DNA of 64,000 nt, taken from contig NZ_FNAV01000003.1 in the NCBI RefSeq assembly GCF_900102075.1, positions 186,001 through 250,000 on the forward strand, written 5' to 3'. Both the position numbers and the translations under genes were made by a program. Shown piece after piece: positions 1 through 9,143 of the stretch. Position 1 is the first letter of the stretch, and each line of letters opens with the position of its first letter. The notes beneath the pieces are model-generated. The model was not told where the DNA came from. It ran no database searches and saw nothing but the letters and a program-made list of their open reading frames with translations. Origin of the DNA: Salipiger thiooxidans. Lineage in GTDB: Bacteria; Pseudomonadota; Alphaproteobacteria; Rhodobacterales; Rhodobacteraceae.

Positions 1-171
1 CTCGGCGGCGCGCATCATCGCGAACTTCTCCTCGCGCTCGCGTTCGACCCATCCGGGCGTCCAGTGGATGTGGTCGATGTGCACGACCGGCAGGCCGGTG
101 CGTGCGCCAAGCTGCCGGGCGAGGGTCGATTTCCCAGCGCCCGGCTGCCCGACAATCATAACGCGTTTCAC
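1..171 (-). CDS. P-loop NTPase, adenylate-kinase / topology-modulation-protein-like (partial)
   Basis: Only the first 57 codons are in the window; the rest lies before base 1. The N-terminus carries a textbook Walker A motif, GQPGAGKS at residues 8-15, followed by an HIDHIHW segment typical of small adenylate-kinase-like proteins annotated as FlaR or topology modulation protein. These bind ATP and phosphorylate small, often unknown, substrates. I chose the GTG start at 171 because it overlaps the stop of the upstream ABC transporter gene as GTGA, suggesting translational coupling; an ATG at 159 is the alternative. The exact substrate cannot be told from this fragment. Confidence 0.7.
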   Translation of the reverse strand, partial: MKRVMIVGQPGAGKSTLARQLGARTGLPVVHIDHIHWTPGWVEREREEKFAMMRAAE

Positions 172-2015
172 TCGGCGGCGTCCTCCACCGCCTCTGCCTC
201 GGGCACGATGAACCCACCCGACTGCCGGTGCCAGTACCGCGCGTAGAGCCCGTCCTGCGCCAGCAGTTCGTCATGGGTGCCCTGCTCGACGATGTGGCCG
301 CGGTCCAGCACGATGATCCGGTCCATCTCGGAGAGGGTCGAGAGCCGGTGCGCGATGGCCATGACCGTCTTGCCCTCCATCACCCGCTCGAGCGCCGACT
401 GGATCGCCGCCTCGACCTCGGAATCGAGCGCCGAGGTGGCCTCGTCCAGCACCAGGATCGGCGCGTCCTTGAGGATGGCGCGGGCCAGCGCAATGCGCTG
501 CCGCTGCCCGCCCGAGAGCTTCACGCCGCGTTCGCCCAGATGCGCGTCATAGCCCTCGCGACCCATGTGGTCGCGCAGGCCAAGGATGAACTCATGCGCC
601 TCGGCCTTCTCGGCGGCGGCGATGACATCCTCCATTGTGGCACCGGGCCGGCCGTAGCGGATGTTGTCGAGCGCCGAGCGGTTGAACATCGCGGTCTCCT
701 GCGTGACCATGCCGATCTGGCGGCGCAGGCTCTCCTGCGTGACCTCGGCGATGTTCTGGCCATCGATGAAGATACCGCCCTTTTCGGCGTCATAGAGCCG
801 CAAGAGCAGCGCAACCATGGTCGACTTGCCGGCGCCCGAGGCGCCGACGACGCCGACCTTCTCACCCGGAGCGAGGGTCACGGCGATGTGCTCGACCCCG
901 CCCTCCTTGCGCCCGTAGGAGAACGCCACGTCGCGGAAATCGATCTCGCCGCTGGTAACCTCGAGCGGCGTCGCGCCGGGGGCGTCGAGCAGCGTGTGCG
1001 CCGGGGTGATGGTGCGGATGCCGTCCTCGATCTCGCCGATGTTGGCGTAGATGCCCATGAGCGTGAAACTGACCCAGCCGGTCATCTGGCTGAGCCGGAT
1101 CGCGACCGCGCCGGTGGCGGCGATGTCGCCCGCGGTGACGAAGCCCTGCGACCAGAAGAACAGCGCGCCGCCGATCAGCACCACCGGCAGGGTCCCCGCC
1201 AGCGCCATGAGACAAAGCCGGAACGCCGACGCGACCCGCCCGAACGAGATGAAGCGGTCGCGGTAGGTCGACATGGCGCCGAGCGCGGCCTCGTCCTCGA
1301 AGTCGTCATGGGCGAAGAGCTTCACGGTCTTGATGTTGGTCACCGTATCTACGAGCTGACCGGTCACCATGGCCCGTGCGGCGGCGCGCGCCTTGGAGCG
1401 GGCCCGGATGCGCGGCATGAAGAACCGCAGCAAAAAGGCATAGGCCACGACCCAGGCCAGCAGCCCCATGGCGATGCGCCAGTCGATGGACCCCACCAGC
1501 AGCACCGAGCCCACCACCGAGGCCAGCGCGAAGAGGATCGCCTGCACCACCTCGGAGATCACGTCGTTCAGCGCCCGAGCGGTCTGCATCTCCTTCTGCG
1601 AGATCCGCCCCGCGAAGTCATTGTCGAAGAAGGTGACGGAATGGCCCAGCGTGTAGCGGTGCACCCGGCTCAGGATCAGGTTGAACACATTGGGCTGCAT
1701 CACGACCGACTGGATGTAGGCGGAGAGCCCGGCGATCCCCGGCCGCACCGCGATGAAGAACACCGCGCAGAACAGCAGGAACGGCCAGTGCGCCGAGAAC
1801 ACGGTCGTGGCGTCGCTCTCGAGCGTGCGGTCGATCACGTCGCCCAGCAGTTTCGCCGTCAGGACCTCGAAGGCACCGCCCAGTGCCGACAGGATCCCGG
1901 CGGGGATCAGCACCGGCCAGGCGCCCTTCAGCGCCCAGAGGACGAAGCGTCCGAGGGTCTGGGGAGGCGGGGTCTCCGCGCGCGAAAACGGGTCTATTAT
2001 GTCGGAAAAGCTCAT
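168..2015 (-). CDS. ABC exporter, fused permease/ATP-binding subunit (second of pair)
   Basis: A 615-residue half-transporter of the MsbA/LmrA type, with about six membrane segments in the first 330 residues followed by a nucleotide-binding domain. Visible motifs are Walker A GASGAGKST (about residue 392), the signature LSGGQRQRIALAR (about 500), Walker B ILVLDEATSALD with the catalytic Glu (about 523) and the switch His in IAHRLST. Its ATG start overlaps the stop of the preceding ABC gene by four bases, so the two are co-translated and probably form a heterodimer in the inner membrane. Both members keep intact catalytic residues, unlike the asymmetric pairs in which one site is degenerate. 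The substrate (lipid, drug or peptide) cannot be predicted. Confidence 0.9.
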   Translation of the reverse strand: MSFSDIIDPFSRAETPPPQTLGRFVLWALKGAWPVLIPAGILSALGGAFEVLTAKLLGDVIDRTLESDATTVFSAHWPFLLFCAVFFIAVRPGIAGLSAYIQSVVMQPNVFNLILSRVHRYTLGHSVTFFDNDFAGRISQKEMQTARALNDVISEVVQAILFALASVVGSVLLVGSIDWRIAMGLLAWVVAYAFLLRFFMPRIRARSKARAAARAMVTGQLVDTVTNIKTVKLFAHDDFEDEAALGAMSTYRDRFISFGRVASAFRLCLMALAGTLPVVLIGGALFFWSQGFVTAGDIAATGAVAIRLSQMTGWVSFTLMGIYANIGEIEDGIRTITPAHTLLDAPGATPLEVTSGEIDFRDVAFSYGRKEGGVEHIAVTLAPGEKVGVVGASGAGKSTMVALLLRLYDAEKGGIFIDGQNIAEVTQESLRRQIGMVTQETAMFNRSALDNIRYGRPGATMEDVIAAAEKAEAHEFILGLRDHMGREGYDAHLGERGVKLSGGQRQRIALARAILKDAPILVLDEATSALDSEVEAAIQSALERVMEGKTVMAIAHRLSTLSEMDRIIVLDRGHIVEQGTHDELLAQDGLYARYWHRQSGGFIVPEAEAVEDAAE

Positions 2016-3865
2016 TCCGATGCCTTGTCACCTTGCATGTCGGGGTCGAGAAACCCGCCGGACTGGCGGGCCCAGAAGCTCGCATATAGGCCGGCTTGGT
2101 GCAGAAGCACGTCATGGCTGCCTTGTTCGACGATGCGTCCACCGTCGAGCACGAGGATACGGTCCATTTGCGCGATGGTCGAGAGCCGGTGCGCGATCGC
2201 GATCACGGTCTTGCCCTCCATCATGCCGTAGAGCGTGTCCTGGATCGCGGCCTCGACCTCGGAATCGAGCGCCGAGGTCGCCTCGTCTAGGAGCAGGATC
2301 GGCGCGTCCTTGAGGATGACCCGCGCCAGCGCGATACGCTGCCGCTGCCCGCCCGAGAGCTTTACGCCGCGCTCGCCCACATGGGCATCGTAGCCACTGC
2401 GCCCCTGTGGATCCTGCAGGGTGAGGATGAACTCGTGCGCCTGCGCCTGCTTCGCGGCCGCGACGATCTGCTCTTCGCTGGCGCCCGGGCGACCGTAGAG
2501 CAGGTTTTCACGCACCGACCGGTGCAGGAGCGCGCTGTCCTGCTGCACCATGCCGATGGTGCGGCGCAGGCTGTCCTGCTGGACCTTCGTCACGTCCTGC
2601 CCGTCGATCAGGATGCGGCCGCCCTCGGCGTCGTAGAACCGCAAAAGCAGCTTCACGAGGGTCGATTTCCCCGCCCCCGAGCGCCCCACCAGCCCGATCT
2701 TCTCGCCCGGCTCGATGGTCAGCGAGATGCGGTCGAGCCCGCCCTGCCCGCGACCGTAATGGTGGCTGACGTTCTCGAGCGTGATCTCGCCCCGGTCGAG
2801 CACCAGCGGCGCGGCGCCCGGCGCGTCGGTCAGGGTGATCGGCTGGGCGATGGTCTCCATCCCCTCGGCCACGACACCGAGCTGGCGGAAGAATGTGGTG
2901 AGCGCCCACATGATCCAGCCGGTCATGGCATTGAGCCGGAGCGTCAGCGCGGTTGCGGCGGCCACCACGCCGACCGAGGCCCCGCCCTGCATCCACAGCA
3001 GAAGCCCCCAGCCCACCACACCGACGATCAGCAGCCCGTTGAGGACCACCAGGGCCACATCCATGATGGTATAGAGCCGCATTTCGCGCTGCAGCGTGAC
3101 GCGCGAACGCTCGATGGCCTCCTTGGCGTAGTCGAGCTCCTGCGCGTCCTGCGCGAACATCTTCACCGAGTGGATGTTGGTGTAGGCGTCCACGACCCGG
3201 CCGTTCACGAAGCTCCGCGCATCCGAAGCGGCCTTGGACGCGTGACCGACGCGCCGGATGGTCCAGCGCATCAGCAGCGCGTAGGCACCGAACCACAGCA
3301 GCAGCGGCAGCAGCAGGCGCGGGTCGGCATCGGCAAGCAGCACCGCCGCGCCAACCACGTAGGCCAGCGCGAAAGTGATGGCGTCGAAGACCTGGAACAC
3401 CGCCTCGCCCGCGGCGGGCGGGGTCTGCATGATGCGGTTGGCGATGCGCCCGGCGAAATCGTTCTCGAACCAGCCGATGGACTGGCGCAGCACCTGCGCG
3501 TGTGCCCTCCAGCGGATCAGCGTGCCGAAGTTCGGCGTGATCGCGTTGTTCAGCACCAGCACGTCGAGGGCCTGCAGCAGCGGACGCAGCAGCAGGATGA
3601 AGAGCCCGAGCAGGATCAGCGCGGTGCCGTGTTCCTCCCAGACCTGCGACGGGTCGCCGGCGAGAATGTCCACGACCCAGCCCATGGCCCAGATCAGCCC
3701 GATCTCGACCGAGGCCACGGCGACAGAGAGCAGCGCCGCCCAGATGAAGACACGGCGGAACGGGCGCGCGTAATCGGTGAGGAACGGGAGCAGCCGGGTC
3801 GGAGGACGGTCGGTCGGCGGGTAGTCGGTGTACGGATCTACGAGATCTTCAAAGTAACGGAACAC
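2012..3865 (-). CDS. ABC exporter, fused permease/ATP-binding subunit (first of pair)
   Basis: A 617-residue half-transporter paralogous to its downstream partner. It has a membrane domain of about six helices and a C-terminal ATPase with Walker A GRSGAGKST (about residue 396), LSGGQRQRIALAR (about 507), Walker B ILLLDEATSALD and IAHRLST. Its nucleotide-binding half is close in sequence to that of the neighbour, consistent with an old tandem duplication. The start is GTG with no clear ribosome binding site. It is separated from the lysE-type gene by about 45 bases and may belong to the same leftward transcript. Export of a hydrophobic compound is the family role; the substrate is unknown. Confidence 0.9.
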   Translation of the reverse strand: MFRYFEDLVDPYTDYPPTDRPPTRLLPFLTDYARPFRRVFIWAALLSVAVASVEIGLIWAMGWVVDILAGDPSQVWEEHGTALILLGLFILLLRPLLQALDVLVLNNAITPNFGTLIRWRAHAQVLRQSIGWFENDFAGRIANRIMQTPPAAGEAVFQVFDAITFALAYVVGAAVLLADADPRLLLPLLLWFGAYALLMRWTIRRVGHASKAASDARSFVNGRVVDAYTNIHSVKMFAQDAQELDYAKEAIERSRVTLQREMRLYTIMDVALVVLNGLLIVGVVGWGLLLWMQGGASVGVVAAATALTLRLNAMTGWIMWALTTFFRQLGVVAEGMETIAQPITLTDAPGAAPLVLDRGEITLENVSHHYGRGQGGLDRISLTIEPGEKIGLVGRSGAGKSTLVKLLLRFYDAEGGRILIDGQDVTKVQQDSLRRTIGMVQQDSALLHRSVRENLLYGRPGASEEQIVAAAKQAQAHEFILTLQDPQGRSGYDAHVGERGVKLSGGQRQRIALARVILKDAPILLLDEATSALDSEVEAAIQDTLYGMMEGKTVIAIAHRLSTIAQMDRILVLDGGRIVEQGSHDVLLHQAGLYASFWARQSGGFLDPDMQGDKASE

Positions 3866-3910
3866 GGGAATTGGGCCTTCGTCATTGAGGCGCGAAGTCT
3901 CCCCGATTCC

Positions 3911-4495
3911 CTACAGGAAAACCATGACCGAAAAGCTCCCCAGCGCGAGCGCCATGATCCGGGCAAAAATCCGCCACGCCCGCGGGGTCGTCAGCAGGTA
4001 GGTCAGCAGAGCCCCCGCGCTGGTCCAGAAGGTGCAGCAGAAGAGGTTGATTCCGGAAAAGGCGCTACCAAGCCGCAGTGCCTCGGCCAGCGGGCCGCCA
4101 CCGCCGGGATAGGCCGAGGCCGCGGCAAGTGCCACCGCCCAGACCTTGGGGTTCACCCACTGGAAGAGCGCGCCTTCGATCAGCGTCATGGGCCGGTCGC
4201 GATCGGCCTTGCCGCGACGCCGGTCCGCCGTCCAGAGGCCCCAGGCCATCCACATCATCCAGCCGCTGGCGGCGATCTTGAGGATGAGTTCCAGCGCCGG
4301 CGCCTCGCGCAGCAGCGCCGCGATGCCAAGCCCGGTGAGCCCGGCGGTGACGCCCACGCCCAGCACCACGCCGAAGAGATGCGGTAAGGTCCGGCGCAGG
4401 CCGAAGCGGGCACCGGAGGCGGTGAGCAGCACGACGTTCGGACCGGGCGAGAACAGGCCGAAGAACACGAACCCGTAGAGCGGATCGAGGATCAT
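3911..4495 (-). CDS. LysE/RhtB family amino-acid exporter
   Basis: A 194-residue, strongly hydrophobic protein. The N-terminus carries the family hallmark GLFSPGPNVVLLTASGARFG (about residues 13-32), and five to six membrane helices follow, as expected for LysE/RhtB carriers, which expel amino acids such as lysine, threonine or homoserine lactones from the cytoplasm. The length is close to the usual 200-210 residues. The ATG overlaps the stop of the cca gene (ATGA), making it the last cistron of the hslO-nudix-cca-lysE overlapping run. Nothing in the context links it to one particular amino acid. Confidence 0.85.
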   Translation of the reverse strand: MILDPLYGFVFFGLFSPGPNVVLLTASGARFGLRRTLPHLFGVVLGVGVTAGLTGLGIAALLREAPALELILKIAASGWMMWMAWGLWTADRRRGKADRDRPMTLIEGALFQWVNPKVWAVALAAASAYPGGGGPLAEALRLGSAFSGINLFCCTFWTSAGALLTYLLTTPRAWRIFARIMALALGSFSVMVFL

Positions 4496-5640
4496 TCCAG
4501 AAGGTCGTCCCGGGACAGCATGAACCCCGAGGCGATCCAGCGCCGTTCGAGCCTGCGCAGCGCCTCGCCCAGTTCCGGGCCCTGCACCCCGGGCATCAGG
4601 TCGCGCGGTTTCACGGGAAACGTCGCCCCGGCGCCCTTGGCGATCTCGTCCTGGACGAAGGGCGCGACCGGCTGCCCAAGGCTCGCCGCCCGCAGGATCG
4701 CCACGTCGAGCGCGATCTCCGCGCCGTGCCGCCAGGCGGTCTCGGCGATGGGCTCGTCCGAAGACAACAGGCTCTGATACTGCCCAAGTCGCTTCTGTTG
4801 CCCCCGCGAGAGCCGCAGCGACGCGCTGTCATAATACCCGAGCCCCGCCAGCCGGCGCATCGGGTCGGGTGTGAGCCCGTGCCCCTGTTCCAGCGCGACA
4901 AGCGGCTGGATCGCCAGGATGCTGGCGCCGGGCAAAACCTTGTCGAGCACCCCGCTCTGGGCCATGACGCAGATCGCGATCCCGGGCTCGGGCGCCCGCA
5001 GGAGCCGCACCATCTCGTGCCCGACACGCTCGGCCGAGAGCTTTTGCAGACCGTCGAGATTGGCCGCGATCCCGGCAAGCGCCTCGGCGTCGACACCCTC
5101 GGCGGGGTCGCCGTACCATGCGATGAAACGGAAGAAGCGCAGGATGCGCAGATAATCCTCGCGGATGCGCTCGCCCGCATCGCCGATGAAGCGCACGCGC
5201 CGTGCCTCGAGATCCGGCAGCCCGCCGAGCGGGTCGAGCATCCTGCCCCGCGCGTCGGCATAGAGCGCGTTCATGGTGAAGTCGCGCCGCGCGGCATCCT
5301 CGGCCACGTCATCGGCATAGCGCACCACGGCGCGACGGCCATCGGTTTCGACATCGGCGCGATAGGTGGTGACCTCGTGCCCGACGCCATCGGCCACGAC
5401 GGTGACCGTGCCATGCTCGATGCCGGTGGGAACCGCCTTAAGACCGGCGCTCTCGGCCAGCAAGACCACGCGTTCGGGCCGCGCGTTGGTGGCGATGTCG
5501 ACGTCACCGACCGCGACATTCATCAGTGCATTGCGCACGCAGCCGCCGACCACGTAGGCCTCGTGCCCACCGGCCTCGAGCATGGCGAGCACGTGCTGTG
5601 TGGAATCACAGCTCAGCCAGTCGCCGGAAACCTGTGTCAC
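4492..5640 (-). CDS. cca: CCA tRNA nucleotidyltransferase
   Basis: This 382-residue enzyme adds or repairs the 3'-terminal CCA of tRNAs without a template. The nucleotidyltransferase head has the GGCVRNAL motif at about residues 32-39 and the metal-binding DVD at 46-48. Later features of the polyA-polymerase/CCA family are RRDFTMNAL and the GDAGERIREDYLRILRFFRF block. The GTG start overlaps the stop of the preceding NUDIX gene as GTGA, and its own stop overlaps the lysE-like start. The pairing with a CoA-pyrophosphatase-type NUDIX gene is, from memory, common in Rhodobacteraceae. Assignment is firm; whether it adds only A or all of CCA cannot be seen. Confidence 0.93.
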   Translation of the reverse strand: MTQVSGDWLSCDSTQHVLAMLEAGGHEAYVVGGCVRNALMNVAVGDVDIATNARPERVVLLAESAGLKAVPTGIEHGTVTVVADGVGHEVTTYRADVETDGRRAVVRYADDVAEDAARRDFTMNALYADARGRMLDPLGGLPDLEARRVRFIGDAGERIREDYLRILRFFRFIAWYGDPAEGVDAEALAGIAANLDGLQKLSAERVGHEMVRLLRAPEPGIAICVMAQSGVLDKVLPGASILAIQPLVALEQGHGLTPDPMRRLAGLGYYDSASLRLSRGQQKRLGQYQSLLSSDEPIAETAWRHGAEIALDVAILRAASLGQPVAPFVQDEIAKGAGATFPVKPRDLMPGVQGPELGEALRRLERRWIASGFMLSRDDLLE

Positions 5641-6242
5641 CCGTCCATCCGCCCGGCCAGCGCCCTCAGCATCCGCGCGGTGGCGCCCCAGATGTAATAG
5701 GGCCCGTAGGGAACGGTGTAATAGAGCCTGCGCTGGCCGCGCCAGCGCCGTCCCTGCACCGAGAACCGCGACCGATCGGTGACGTGCTCGAAGGGCACCC
5801 GGAAGATCTCGGCGACCTCGCCGGGCTCGGGCATCGGGTCGAACCTGTCACTGACAAGGCCCACGACCGGGGTGACGAGAAAGCCGGTGACGGTCTCGTG
5901 CGGGGGCATCGTGCCGAGGATCTCGACCGTTTCGGACTGGAGACCGACCTCTTCGCGCGCCTCGCGCAGAGCGGCGGCGACGGGGCCGTCGTCTTCCGGA
6001 TCCACCTTGCCGCCGGGAAAGGCGATCTGGCCCGGGTGGTGCTTGAGGCGGGAAGAGCGCTTGGTGAGCACCAGCTCGAGCCCCTCGGGTCCGGGCAGGA
6101 AGGCGGCCAGCACACCGGCCGGCCGCAGTTTGCGATTTTCGGGAAGAACCGTGCCGGGGTTCAGATCGAAATCGGACGAAGGCGCGCCGGTTTCCGCCAT
6201 CGCCCGGCGCAGGGCCGCGATCTGCTCCCCGGTTCGGCTCAC
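5637..6242 (-). CDS. NUDIX hydrolase, CoA pyrophosphatase type
   Basis: A 201-residue NUDIX enzyme. The Nudix box starts at GGKVDPEDDGPVAAALREAREEVGL in the middle of the protein, with the REAREE metal-binding helix. Upstream lies the LTKRSSRLKHHPGQIAFPGG stretch, which resembles the UPF0035 signature that marks CoA-diphosphatases (NudL/PCD1-like); these cleave CoA or oxidised CoA to 4'-phosphopantetheine and 3',5'-ADP. The GTG start overlaps the hslO stop (GTGA). Its tight coupling to hslO and cca implies co-expression rather than a shared pathway. Substrate choice is from family resemblance. Confidence 0.88.
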   Translation of the reverse strand: MSRTGEQIAALRRAMAETGAPSSDFDLNPGTVLPENRKLRPAGVLAAFLPGPEGLELVLTKRSSRLKHHPGQIAFPGGKVDPEDDGPVAAALREAREEVGLQSETVEILGTMPPHETVTGFLVTPVVGLVSDRFDPMPEPGEVAEIFRVPFEHVTDRSRFSVQGRRWRGQRRLYYTVPYGPYYIWGATARMLRALAGRMDG

Positions 6243-7219
6243 TTCCGGGCCTCGAACCCCACGCTCTCGGGGTCGAGCTCATAATGGCGACCGCAGAACT
6301 GGCAGTCCGCGGTGACCAGCCCGTCCTCGGTGGTCATCTTCTGGATGTCCTTGGCCGAGTAGATCGACAGCGACTGGCGCACCCGATCTTCCGAACAGGT
6401 GCAGCCGAAGCGCACCGACTGGGCGTCGAAGACGCGGGGCTGTTCCTCGTGGAAGAGCCGCACGAGCAGGTCGGTCGGCGGCAGGTCCGGACCGATCAGT
6501 TCGAGCTCGTCGACGGTGTCCACGTGGAAGTTCACGCGGCGCCAGTTCTCTTCCTCGTCGCCGGTGACCAGATCCTCGGGGCGGAGCAGTCCGTTTTCGC
6601 CGGTGCCGCCCTCGCCCGAGGCAAAGGGCGAGGCCTTGGGCATGGTCTGGATCATCAGGCCGCCGGCGCGCCATTCGCCGGTGCCGTCCGCCAGCATTGC
6701 CTTGCCGAAGTTCAGCGCGAAACGGGTCGGCAGCTGCTCGGACTGCGCGAAATAGGACTCGGCACACGCCGCGAGCGAACCGCCCGCAAGCGGGGTGATG
6801 CCCTGGTAGGGCGTGGTGCCCTTGCCCTGGTCGACGAGGATCGCGAAATAGCCGTCCTCGAGCTGGTCGAAGGCGGCGGCATCGCTGATCTTGCTGGCGT
6901 CATAGCTCGCATAGGCCCGGATGCGCGCCGGCTGCCCCTCTTTCTCGGGTGCGAAGTAGTCGGTCGCGATCATCCGCAGGGCGCCGCGGGTCTGCACCTG
7001 CAGCGAAAGCTTCCACCGCAGTTTCACCGTCTGCCCGATCAGCGCCGTCAGCAGCGCCATCTCGGCGACCAGTGCCTCGACCGGTTCCGGGTAGTCATGC
7101 TGGCTCAGGATGCCGTTCAGCGCACCGTCAAGCCGCGCCACCCGGCCACGGATGTCGGAGAGATCAAGCTGAAACGGAAGGACGGTATCGTCCCAGGCAA
7201 GTTTGCTGCCGATGGTCAT
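6239..7219 (-). CDS. hslO: Redox-regulated chaperone Hsp33
   Basis: Hsp33 is a cytosolic holdase activated by oxidation and unfolding. This 326-residue protein ends with the zinc-binding cysteine switch: CTC at residues 273/275 and CQFC at 306/309, matching the CXC-X(27-32)-CXXC pattern. The N-terminal substrate-binding fold, with LPFQLDLSDIRGRVARL and the GALRMIATDYF block, agrees with the family. The ATG start gives MTIGSKLAWDD, and the short gap to the divergent NUDIX gene (7220-7295) must hold both promoters. It is first in the operon with the CoA pyrophosphatase, cca and lysE-like genes. Confidence 0.95.
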   Translation of the reverse strand: MTIGSKLAWDDTVLPFQLDLSDIRGRVARLDGALNGILSQHDYPEPVEALVAEMALLTALIGQTVKLRWKLSLQVQTRGALRMIATDYFAPEKEGQPARIRAYASYDASKISDAAAFDQLEDGYFAILVDQGKGTTPYQGITPLAGGSLAACAESYFAQSEQLPTRFALNFGKAMLADGTGEWRAGGLMIQTMPKASPFASGEGGTGENGLLRPEDLVTGDEEENWRRVNFHVDTVDELELIGPDLPPTDLLVRLFHEEQPRVFDAQSVRFGCTCSEDRVRQSLSIYSAKDIQKMTTEDGLVTADCQFCGRHYELDPESVGFEARK

Positions 7220-7295
7220 GGGGTTTCCTTATCTGCCGCGCGTTGGCATACCGGCACCATATAGGCAGGACAAGCCAGATACCAAGGGGGCCGAC

Positions 7296-7733
7296 ATGAT
7301 CGCACGTTACGGAGCTTCGCCGGAACCCGGCCGCCGCTACACGCTTCGCCCCGGGGTCTACGCGATCCTGCCGCGCGACGGGGCGCTGCTGGTGACCCAT
7401 CAGCAAGAGCCCTGGCCCGAGTTCCAGTTGCCCGGCGGCGGCATCGACGCGGGCGAGCAGCCCCTGACCGCCCTGCACCGCGAGGTCTACGAAGAGACCG
7501 GCTGGCACATCGCCCGGCCGCGCCGGCTGGGAGCGTTCCGCCGCTTCGCCTACATGCCGGAATACGATCTCTGGGCCGAGAAGCTCTGCATCATCTACAC
7601 CGCCCTTCCCGTCCGGCCCCGCGGCGAGCCGACCGAGCCCGGCCACAGCGCGCACTGGATGGCGCCCGAGCTTGCGATGGAGCTGCTGGGCAACCCCGGC
7701 GACCGCGATTTCGTCGCGCGCTGCATGCGCTGA
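7296..7733 (+). CDS. NUDIX hydrolase
   Basis: A 145-residue NUDIX protein, about the minimum size of the fold. The Nudix box GGGIDAGEQ...HREVYEETGW lies at about residues 47-70 and contains every metal-ligand Glu. I start it at the ATG at 7296, which has an AAGGGGG ribosome binding site eight bases upstream; a longer in-frame extension to 7203 would overlap the divergent hslO promoter and start and looks spurious. The substrate is unknown; such short NUDIX enzymes hydrolyse nucleoside diphosphates linked to another group. It converges on the phosphatase gene, leaving seven bases between the stops. Confidence 0.85.
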   Translation: MIARYGASPEPGRRYTLRPGVYAILPRDGALLVTHQQEPWPEFQLPGGGIDAGEQPLTALHREVYEETGWHIARPRRLGAFRRFAYMPEYDLWAEKLCIIYTALPVRPRGEPTEPGHSAHWMAPELAMELLGNPGDRDFVARCMR

Positions 7734-7740
7734 GCGCGCC

Positions 7741-8988
7741 CTAGCAACCGACATATTCCACCAGCGCCGCCGAGACGTCGTCCTGCAGCGCGGTGCCCTT
7801 GCGGGTGATCTGGCTGAGGTTCCAGTAGAGATCGTCGAGAAACTCGGTCCCGCTGGCAGCGAGGCAACGACCGACCAGCGCCCGCAGCCCGTCCTCTTCG
7901 AGCATGGTGTTGTCCTTGAGCTCGGCCTCGGTGATACCGTCGGAATAGAGCAGAAGCCGGTCGCCCGGCGCCATGGCGAACTGGATCGGCGTATAGCTCA
8001 CCCCCGTCACCAGCCCCACCGGCAGACCGCCCTCGCCGATGAAGGACATGCTGCCATCGGCCCGTATCAGCAGCGGCGGCGGGTGCCCGGCCTGCACCAG
8101 CGTCACGTCGCCGGTGGCGAAGTTCAGCGTCATGTAGACCATGGTGAGATATTCCAGCACCCCGGGATCGGCGGAGAGCCGGTCGTTGAGCCGCACCGCC
8201 ACCTCTTCCGGCGGGCGGAAGGCGAGGAATTTGTTGTACCTCCGTTCAAGCGCGATGTTCTGGTCGGGGAAGTCGTTGCCAAGATATCCCGCCACCCGCG
8301 CGGTCATCAGCGCCGAGGTGATGCCGTGGCCCGAGACGTCGAGGCTGTAGACCCCGACGCCGGTCGCATTGGGGCTGAACATTCCGACGAGATCGCCGCC
8401 GACGTGCCCGCAGGGTTTCAGCAGCAGGCTGACGCGGGCGGTGCCGAAATCGCGGCTGCGCTCGGGGACCAGCGCCTCCTGGATCGTGCGGGCCTGCCGG
8501 AGATCGCGGTCGATGGCGTCATAGGCACTGCGCAGCCGGCCGAGCGTGTCCGACAGTTGCCGCTGCATCGACAGGATCCGTGCGCCGGCATTGATCCGGG
8601 CACGCAGCTCGTAGGAATTCACCGGCTTTGTCAGGAAGTCGTCGGCCCCCGCGTCGAGCCCGCGCGCGATCTCTTCCTTTTCGCCCTTCGAGGTGAGCAG
8701 GATGAAATAGCCGTAGCGGTCGCGCTTCAGCTCGCGGAACTGTCGGCAGAACTCGAGCCCGTCCATCCCCGGCATCATCCAGTCCGACAGCACCGCGTCG
8801 GGCACCATGGTGCGACAGATCTCGAGCGCCTGCTCGCCGCTGCTGGCCTCGAGCACCTCGAACCCCCAGCGCCGCATCACGGCGCAGAGAATCTTGAGCT
8901 GCACGGGGCTGTCATCCACCACGAGCACGCGCTGGAGCGAGGCCTCCGAGGTCGAGGCGGCAATCGTATCGGCGGGCTTCGGCTGCAA
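7741..8988 (-). CDS. Response regulator with SpoIIE/RsbU-type PP2C phosphatase domain
   Basis: A 415-residue two-domain signalling protein. Residues 20-135 form a CheY-like receiver with acidic pair D25/D26, phospho-acceptor D69 (LSDWMMPG), T99 and K121. A helical linker with coiled-coil character (about 135-180) leads to a SpoIIE/PPM phosphatase with metal-binding GGDL (197-200) and DVSGHG (217-222). Such proteins dephosphorylate a STAS-domain anti-anti-sigma factor or a similar partner when the receiver is phosphorylated. An HPt gene starts 155 bases away on the other strand, suggesting a phosphorelay like HptB-HsbR of Pseudomonas. No kinase, STAS or sigma gene is nearby, so the target is open. 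Confidence 0.9.
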   Translation of the reverse strand: MQPKPADTIAASTSEASLQRVLVVDDSPVQLKILCAVMRRWGFEVLEASSGEQALEICRTMVPDAVLSDWMMPGMDGLEFCRQFRELKRDRYGYFILLTSKGEKEEIARGLDAGADDFLTKPVNSYELRARINAGARILSMQRQLSDTLGRLRSAYDAIDRDLRQARTIQEALVPERSRDFGTARVSLLLKPCGHVGGDLVGMFSPNATGVGVYSLDVSGHGITSALMTARVAGYLGNDFPDQNIALERRYNKFLAFRPPEEVAVRLNDRLSADPGVLEYLTMVYMTLNFATGDVTLVQAGHPPPLLIRADGSMSFIGEGGLPVGLVTGVSYTPIQFAMAPGDRLLLYSDGITEAELKDNTMLEEDGLRALVGRCLAASGTEFLDDLYWNLSQITRKGTALQDDVSAALVEYVGC

Positions 8989-9143
8989 GCAGGCTCCTCA
9001 CGAACGGGGTGTGCAAGAGGTTTACCGGAGCCGGTCTTAATGTCCCCTTTACGCGGTTTCGTCGCCGGTCCGCCGCCGGCAAAGCGAGGCAAGGGAATCT
9101 TCACCTTTTGCTCCTAGTCCTGAACACGACCGGGAGGTGCGCT

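Noticed and set aside
228-2231. A 667-codon open frame on the plus strand opposite the ABC exporter genes
   Set aside because: It is rich in Arg, Gly and His with no family pattern and lies antisense to a gene with full ABC motifs. Long antisense frames are expected at this GC content. The same applies to plus-strand frames at 2381-4387 and 16014-18371 and the minus-strand frame at 61529-63448.
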